From Streptomyces albus subsp. albus (lineage in GTDB: Bacteria > Actinomycetota > Actinomycetes > Streptomycetales > Streptomycetaceae): a DNA stretch of 54,741 bases. Positions within the stretch are counted from its first letter, which is position 1; each line of letters starts with the position of its first letter. The DNA lies in assembly GCF_000719865.1 (NCBI RefSeq), contig NZ_JOID01000035.1, positions 1-54,741 on the forward strand, given 5' to 3'. The notes beneath the pieces were generated by a model. The model searched no databases, was not told where the DNA came from, and was given only the letters and a program-made list of their open reading frames with translations. Positions 51,971 through 54,741 of the stretch are shown piece after piece. The position numbers and the translations under genes were made by a program.

Positions 51971-53200
51971 TCAGAAGCCGTGCGGCAGCCAGGGCGCGAC
52001 CTCGCCGAGAAAGGCGCGCGCCGTGCGGCCGAGGGCCTCCCGGCGCAGCTCGCGCACCCGCCCGGTGCCCGCCAGCGCCGCCAGCGAGACGCCGCCCAGA
52101 TAGGCCGACCCCAGGTCCTGTACGGAGAGCGAGAGTTCCGCCGGGTCCGAGGTGCGGGCGCAGGTGGCGCCCTTGGCGTCGCCGCACAGCCGCCAGCGCC
52201 CCTCGTTCCAGGGGCAGAAGGCGTCGGTGATCTCCAGCACGACGTCCACCGGACAGGCGTAGGTCCGCGCCTCCAGGGCCGCGCCCACGTCCACCACGCG
52301 CAGATGCAGTCCGTCACGGAGCCGCGGCGAGCAGCGCCGGACGTCGGACACCAGGTGCAGCAGCGGTTCGTCGACCGGCCGGTTCCGCGCCCGCAGCCGC
52401 GTGGTCAGGTCGATGCCGAAGAGGAAGCGCCAGAGGGCCGCGGAGGCCTCCGGGTCCAGCGCTTCCAGATCGCGCAGGACGACGGTGCCGTCCGCGCCCT
52501 GTGGTCCCCACTCGGGCTTGAGGGCGTAGCGCGCGTAGCCGGCCGTCTTGCCGTCCCGTTCGGCCAGCACGCACTGCAGCGGCGAGCCACCCGCCCGGTT
52601 CACCGGCGGGTCGAGCAGCGGCAGCCGCTCCCACCCCGGGGACCGGGCGAGCATCCCGGGCCGGGCCGGCACCCGCCGGGCGTAGACCGCCTCGCACGCG
52701 TCCTGGACGTCACCGGGCGCGGCCAGCCGCAGCGTTACGTCATCCGTGTGGTCCGGCACCCGCAGTCCGGCCCGTTCCGTGTCGATCTCCAGGGCGAGCT
52801 CCTGGGACGCCACGCCGTAGCCGAACCGTCCGTAGATGCCCGGCTCGGACGCGGTGAGTACGGCGAGCGGCTCACCGAGGCCGCGCACGTCGTCCAGCAC
52901 GCGCCGCATCATGCCCGTGAGCATCCCCCGGCGGCGGTGCGTCGACAGGACGCTCACCATGGTCACCCCGGCCGTCGGTACCAGGGCCCCGCCCGGCACC
53001 GTCATCCGGAAACTGAAGGCGCCGGCCGTGCCGACACAACTGCCGTTCTCCCAGACGCCGATCGAACGGTCGCACTCGGTGAGCTCGCGCCAGAGCTCAC
53101 GTTCCTTCGGAGCATCGGGGACGCCACCGAACGCGAGTTCGAGCCGCCCGTACCATTCATCCCATTCCGCGGGTCGCAGTACCCGCGTCTCTGTGGTCAT
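51971..53200 (-). CDS. Eis-like GNAT N-acetyltransferase
   Basis: A 409-residue three-domain acetyltransferase. The first GNAT domain has the acetyl-CoA loop V-S-V-L-S-T-H-R-R-R-G-M-L-T-G-M. A second degenerate GNAT domain and an SCP2-like C-terminal domain follow, ending in P-W-L-P-H-G-F: the terminal Phe carboxylate acts as the base in Eis enzymes. Y-G-R-F-G-Y-G is also conserved. Family members acetylate aminoglycosides or lysines; the natural substrate is unknown. ATG 53200; divergent from the SpoIIE-type gene. Confidence 0.92.
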   Translation of the reverse strand: MTTETRVLRPAEWDEWYGRLELAFGGVPDAPKERELWRELTECDRSIGVWENGSCVGTAGAFSFRMTVPGGALVPTAGVTMVSVLSTHRRRGMLTGMMRRVLDDVRGLGEPLAVLTASEPGIYGRFGYGVASQELALEIDTERAGLRVPDHTDDVTLRLAAPGDVQDACEAVYARRVPARPGMLARSPGWERLPLLDPPVNRAGGSPLQCVLAERDGKTAGYARYALKPEWGPQGADGTVVLRDLEALDPEASAALWRFLFGIDLTTRLRARNRPVDEPLLHLVSDVRRCSPRLRDGLHLRVVDVGAALEARTYACPVDVVLEITDAFCPWNEGRWRLCGDAKGATCARTSDPAELSLSVQDLGSAYLGGVSLAALAGTGRVRELRREALGRTARAFLGEVAPWLPHGF

Positions 53201-53350
53201 GAGCCCATCACTACCAGCGGGGTTCCGAACGGGCGAGCGGGTTTCGGGTGCGTCGGGAGCGCACGGAGGCGGGGTGGGCGCAACGATCCTCGGATTCCGA
53301 CGCGCCGTGAATCGACGCGCCGCCGAACGGGTGGATAAGGTCCCGGTGAA

Positions 53351-54490
53351 ATGGCACACGAGGTGAGAGTGGAGACGTTCACGGCCCGCACGCGCAGAAG
53401 GACGCACCGGGTCCGGATCGGGCTGCGCAAGGCCGCCGTGGACTACTTCCGCGGCGACGGCTCCGACTGGATCGCCCTCGTCGCCCTGCTGCTCAGCGTC
53501 CCCGCCATCGCGGCCGGGACCATGGCGGCGCCCCTGTGGTGCCCGCCCTCCGCCCTGGTGCTCCCGATCGTCGCCGCCGGGCTGCTGCTGCGGCCGTCCA
53601 GCGTGCTGGTGATGTACGCGGCGGCGGCCGCGGCGCTCATCGTCGAGGCCTCGGTGATCGAGGAGTACGCGAACGTCCCCGTGGTCACTCCCGGAGACAT
53701 CCTCGTCGTCGGCGCGGTCGGCTTCTCCGGGCTGATCATCGCCCAGTTCCGCAGCCGGGTCGGCGTGCCCTGGAGACGCGGCGGAACCATGCTCTTCGAC
53801 CTGCGCGAACGCATCCGCGTCCAGAGCAAGCTGCCCGGTCTGCCGCGGGGCTGGCACCGGGAGATGGCGCTCCGCCCGGCCGGCGGCCAGTCCTTCTCCG
53901 GCGACTTCGTCGTCGCGGCCCGCACGAACGGCGGCCGCACCCTGGAGGTCGTCCTCACCGACGTGTCCGGCAAGGGCATGGACGCCGCCTCGCGCGCCCT
54001 GCTGCTCTCCGGCGCCTTCGGCGGCCTGCTCGGCTCGCTCCCGCCGCACCAGTTCCTCCCGGCCGCCAACGGCTATCTGCTCCGCCAGGACTGGACCGAG
54101 GGCTTCGCCACCTCCATCCACCTCGTCCTGGACCTCGACAGCGGCGACTACGAACTCATCTCGGCGGGCCATCCACCGGGCCTGCACTTCTGCGCCGGGA
54201 CGGGACGCTGGGAGCAGAAGGGCGCCGAGGGCCCGCTGCTCGGCGTGTACGACGGAGCGGAGTTCGAGCCGGTGAAGGGCACCCTGTGCCCGGGCGACGT
54301 CCTGATGCTCTTCACGGACGGCCTGGTGGAGTCCTCGGAGCGCGAACTCAGCGAAGGGCTCGACCGGCTGACCGGCGAGGCCGACCGCTATGTCGCCTCC
54401 GGCTTCCACGGCGCCGCGTGGCATCTGATCGAGGCGGTGGCGAAGGACGTCAACGACGACCGCGCCCTGCTGATGATCTGCCGCGACTGA
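53351..54490 (+). CDS. Membrane SpoIIE/RsbU-type PP2C phosphatase
   Basis: A 379-residue phosphatase. Three to four hydrophobic segments lie at about residues 38-130, then a SpoIIE domain with F-S-G-D-F-V-V, L-T-D-V-S-G-K-G-M-D-A-A, S-A-G-H-P-P-G and L-F-T-D-G-L-V-E, and a terminal D-D-R-A-L-L-M. All metal-binding aspartates are present. Family members dephosphorylate anti-sigma-factor antagonists. No PAS or GAF sensor is seen, so the membrane part may sense. ATG 53351; a GTG at 53372 is an alternative. Confidence 0.9.
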   Translation: MAHEVRVETFTARTRRRTHRVRIGLRKAAVDYFRGDGSDWIALVALLLSVPAIAAGTMAAPLWCPPSALVLPIVAAGLLLRPSSVLVMYAAAAAALIVEASVIEEYANVPVVTPGDILVVGAVGFSGLIIAQFRSRVGVPWRRGGTMLFDLRERIRVQSKLPGLPRGWHREMALRPAGGQSFSGDFVVAARTNGGRTLEVVLTDVSGKGMDAASRALLLSGAFGGLLGSLPPHQFLPAANGYLLRQDWTEGFATSIHLVLDLDSGDYELISAGHPPGLHFCAGTGRWEQKGAEGPLLGVYDGAEFEPVKGTLCPGDVLMLFTDGLVESSERELSEGLDRLTGEADRYVASGFHGAAWHLIEAVAKDVNDDRALLMICRD

Positions 54491-54500
54491 CCCCGTTCTC

Positions 54501-54537
54501 CGGCCCCCGGGCTCCGGCCGCGGGACGCCGGGGGCCG
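54501..54537 (+). terminator. Terminator after the SpoIIE-type gene
   Basis: CGGCCCCCGG and CCGGGGGCCG are exact complements around a 17-base loop, starting ten bases after the stop codon. Confidence 0.65.
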
Positions 54538-54656
54538 CCCGGACGCTACGCGAGTGCCCGTCAGGCCACCCGATTCGGGAACCAGTTGTGCCCCTCTGGA
54601 CGTGGTAGTACATGTAGACGTAGTCGTGTCGAGTGCCGATCCACGGGGGTGAGCTG

Positions 54657-54741
54657 GTGAAGTTCGATATGGGCAGCACGGCGCTGTCGTCTCTGGTGTC
54701 GAATACGCAGGGGTCTTCGGATGATCTGGGTGGTTTGATCC
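54657..54741 (+). CDS. WXG100-like small protein, 5' part only
   Basis: GTG 54657 follows a GGGGGTG ribosome-binding site and opens a frame that runs off the window. The 28 visible residues begin V-K-F-D-M-G-S-T-A-L-S-S-L and continue T-Q-G-S-S-D-D-L-G-G-L-I, like the N-termini of actinomycete WXG100/ESX-type helical-hairpin proteins. The diagnostic WxG turn is beyond the edge. Codons end in T or G far more than in the rest of the window (TCT, AAT, GAT, GGT, TTG). The region 54560-54640 upstream is A/T-richer and likely the promoter. Confidence 0.6.
   Translation, partial: MKFDMGSTALSSLVSNTQGSSDDLGGLI

Overview
The window is a chromosomal stretch from a high-GC actinomycete, almost certainly a Streptomyces. 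Evidence: very strong G/C bias at third codon positions, many GTG and TTG starts, four-base start/stop overlaps, an LAETG sortase signal, an EttA of the actinobacterial type, Tat and Sec secreted hydrolases, a rare TTA (bldA-type) codon, and a WXG100-type gene starting at the right edge. About 42 protein genes are supported. No rRNA, tRNA, insertion sequence, integrase or CRISPR array was found.

Layout. 0.4-7.2 kb: a thioester-domain surface protein with an LAETG anchor, two hairpins, the ribosome-associated ATPase EttA, a hotdog thioesterase, an unknown protein and a two-component pair. 7.2-12.3 kb (minus strand): a group II truncated globin, an FHA protein, a PP2C phosphatase and a coiled-coil protein; the FHA and PP2C proteins both carry zinc ribbons and low-complexity linkers, suggesting a Ser/Thr phospho-signalling module. 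12.5-16.1 kb (minus): a BadF/NAGK-type kinase overlapping a GH4 phospho-glycosidase, then an MscS channel. 16.3-21.8 kb: an HNH nuclease, a large secreted GH84-type enzyme with one of the two catalytic aspartates replaced, and an amidase. 22.0-24.9 kb: a small acidic protein with a strict 12-residue repeat abutting malQ, then a small membrane protein. 25.1-27.7 kb: pepN.

28.0-36.0 kb is the accessory region and the most interesting part. A TPR-type XRE regulator is preceded by a perfect 9-bp inverted repeat and a 17-codon leader ORF whose stop lies one base before the regulator start. After a terminator come an anti-sigma-type ATPase, two unknown small proteins (the first with a TTA codon at position 18), and a tightly overlapping operon: NDP-sugar 4,6-dehydratase, ATP-grasp ligase, DegT/DnrJ aminotransferase, low-molecular-weight phosphatase. 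A MurG-like glycosyltransferase converges on it with three bases between the stop codons. The gene set fits building an aminodeoxysugar, coupling it through an ATP-grasp ligase and transferring it by a glycosyltransferase. No known pathway is recognised, so I treat it as a candidate undescribed system lying between the housekeeping genes pepN and asd.

36.2-54.7 kb returns to core-like content: asd, a secreted subtilase, a Tat-type metallophosphoesterase, an S12 hydrolase, a second M1 aminopeptidase, a single-cysteine DsbA-like protein, an amino-acid permease, bioY with an operator-like palindrome, rpiB, a Nei-type DNA glycosylase, an Eis-type acetyltransferase, a membrane SpoIIE/PP2C phosphatase, and the first 28 codons of a WXG100-like protein.
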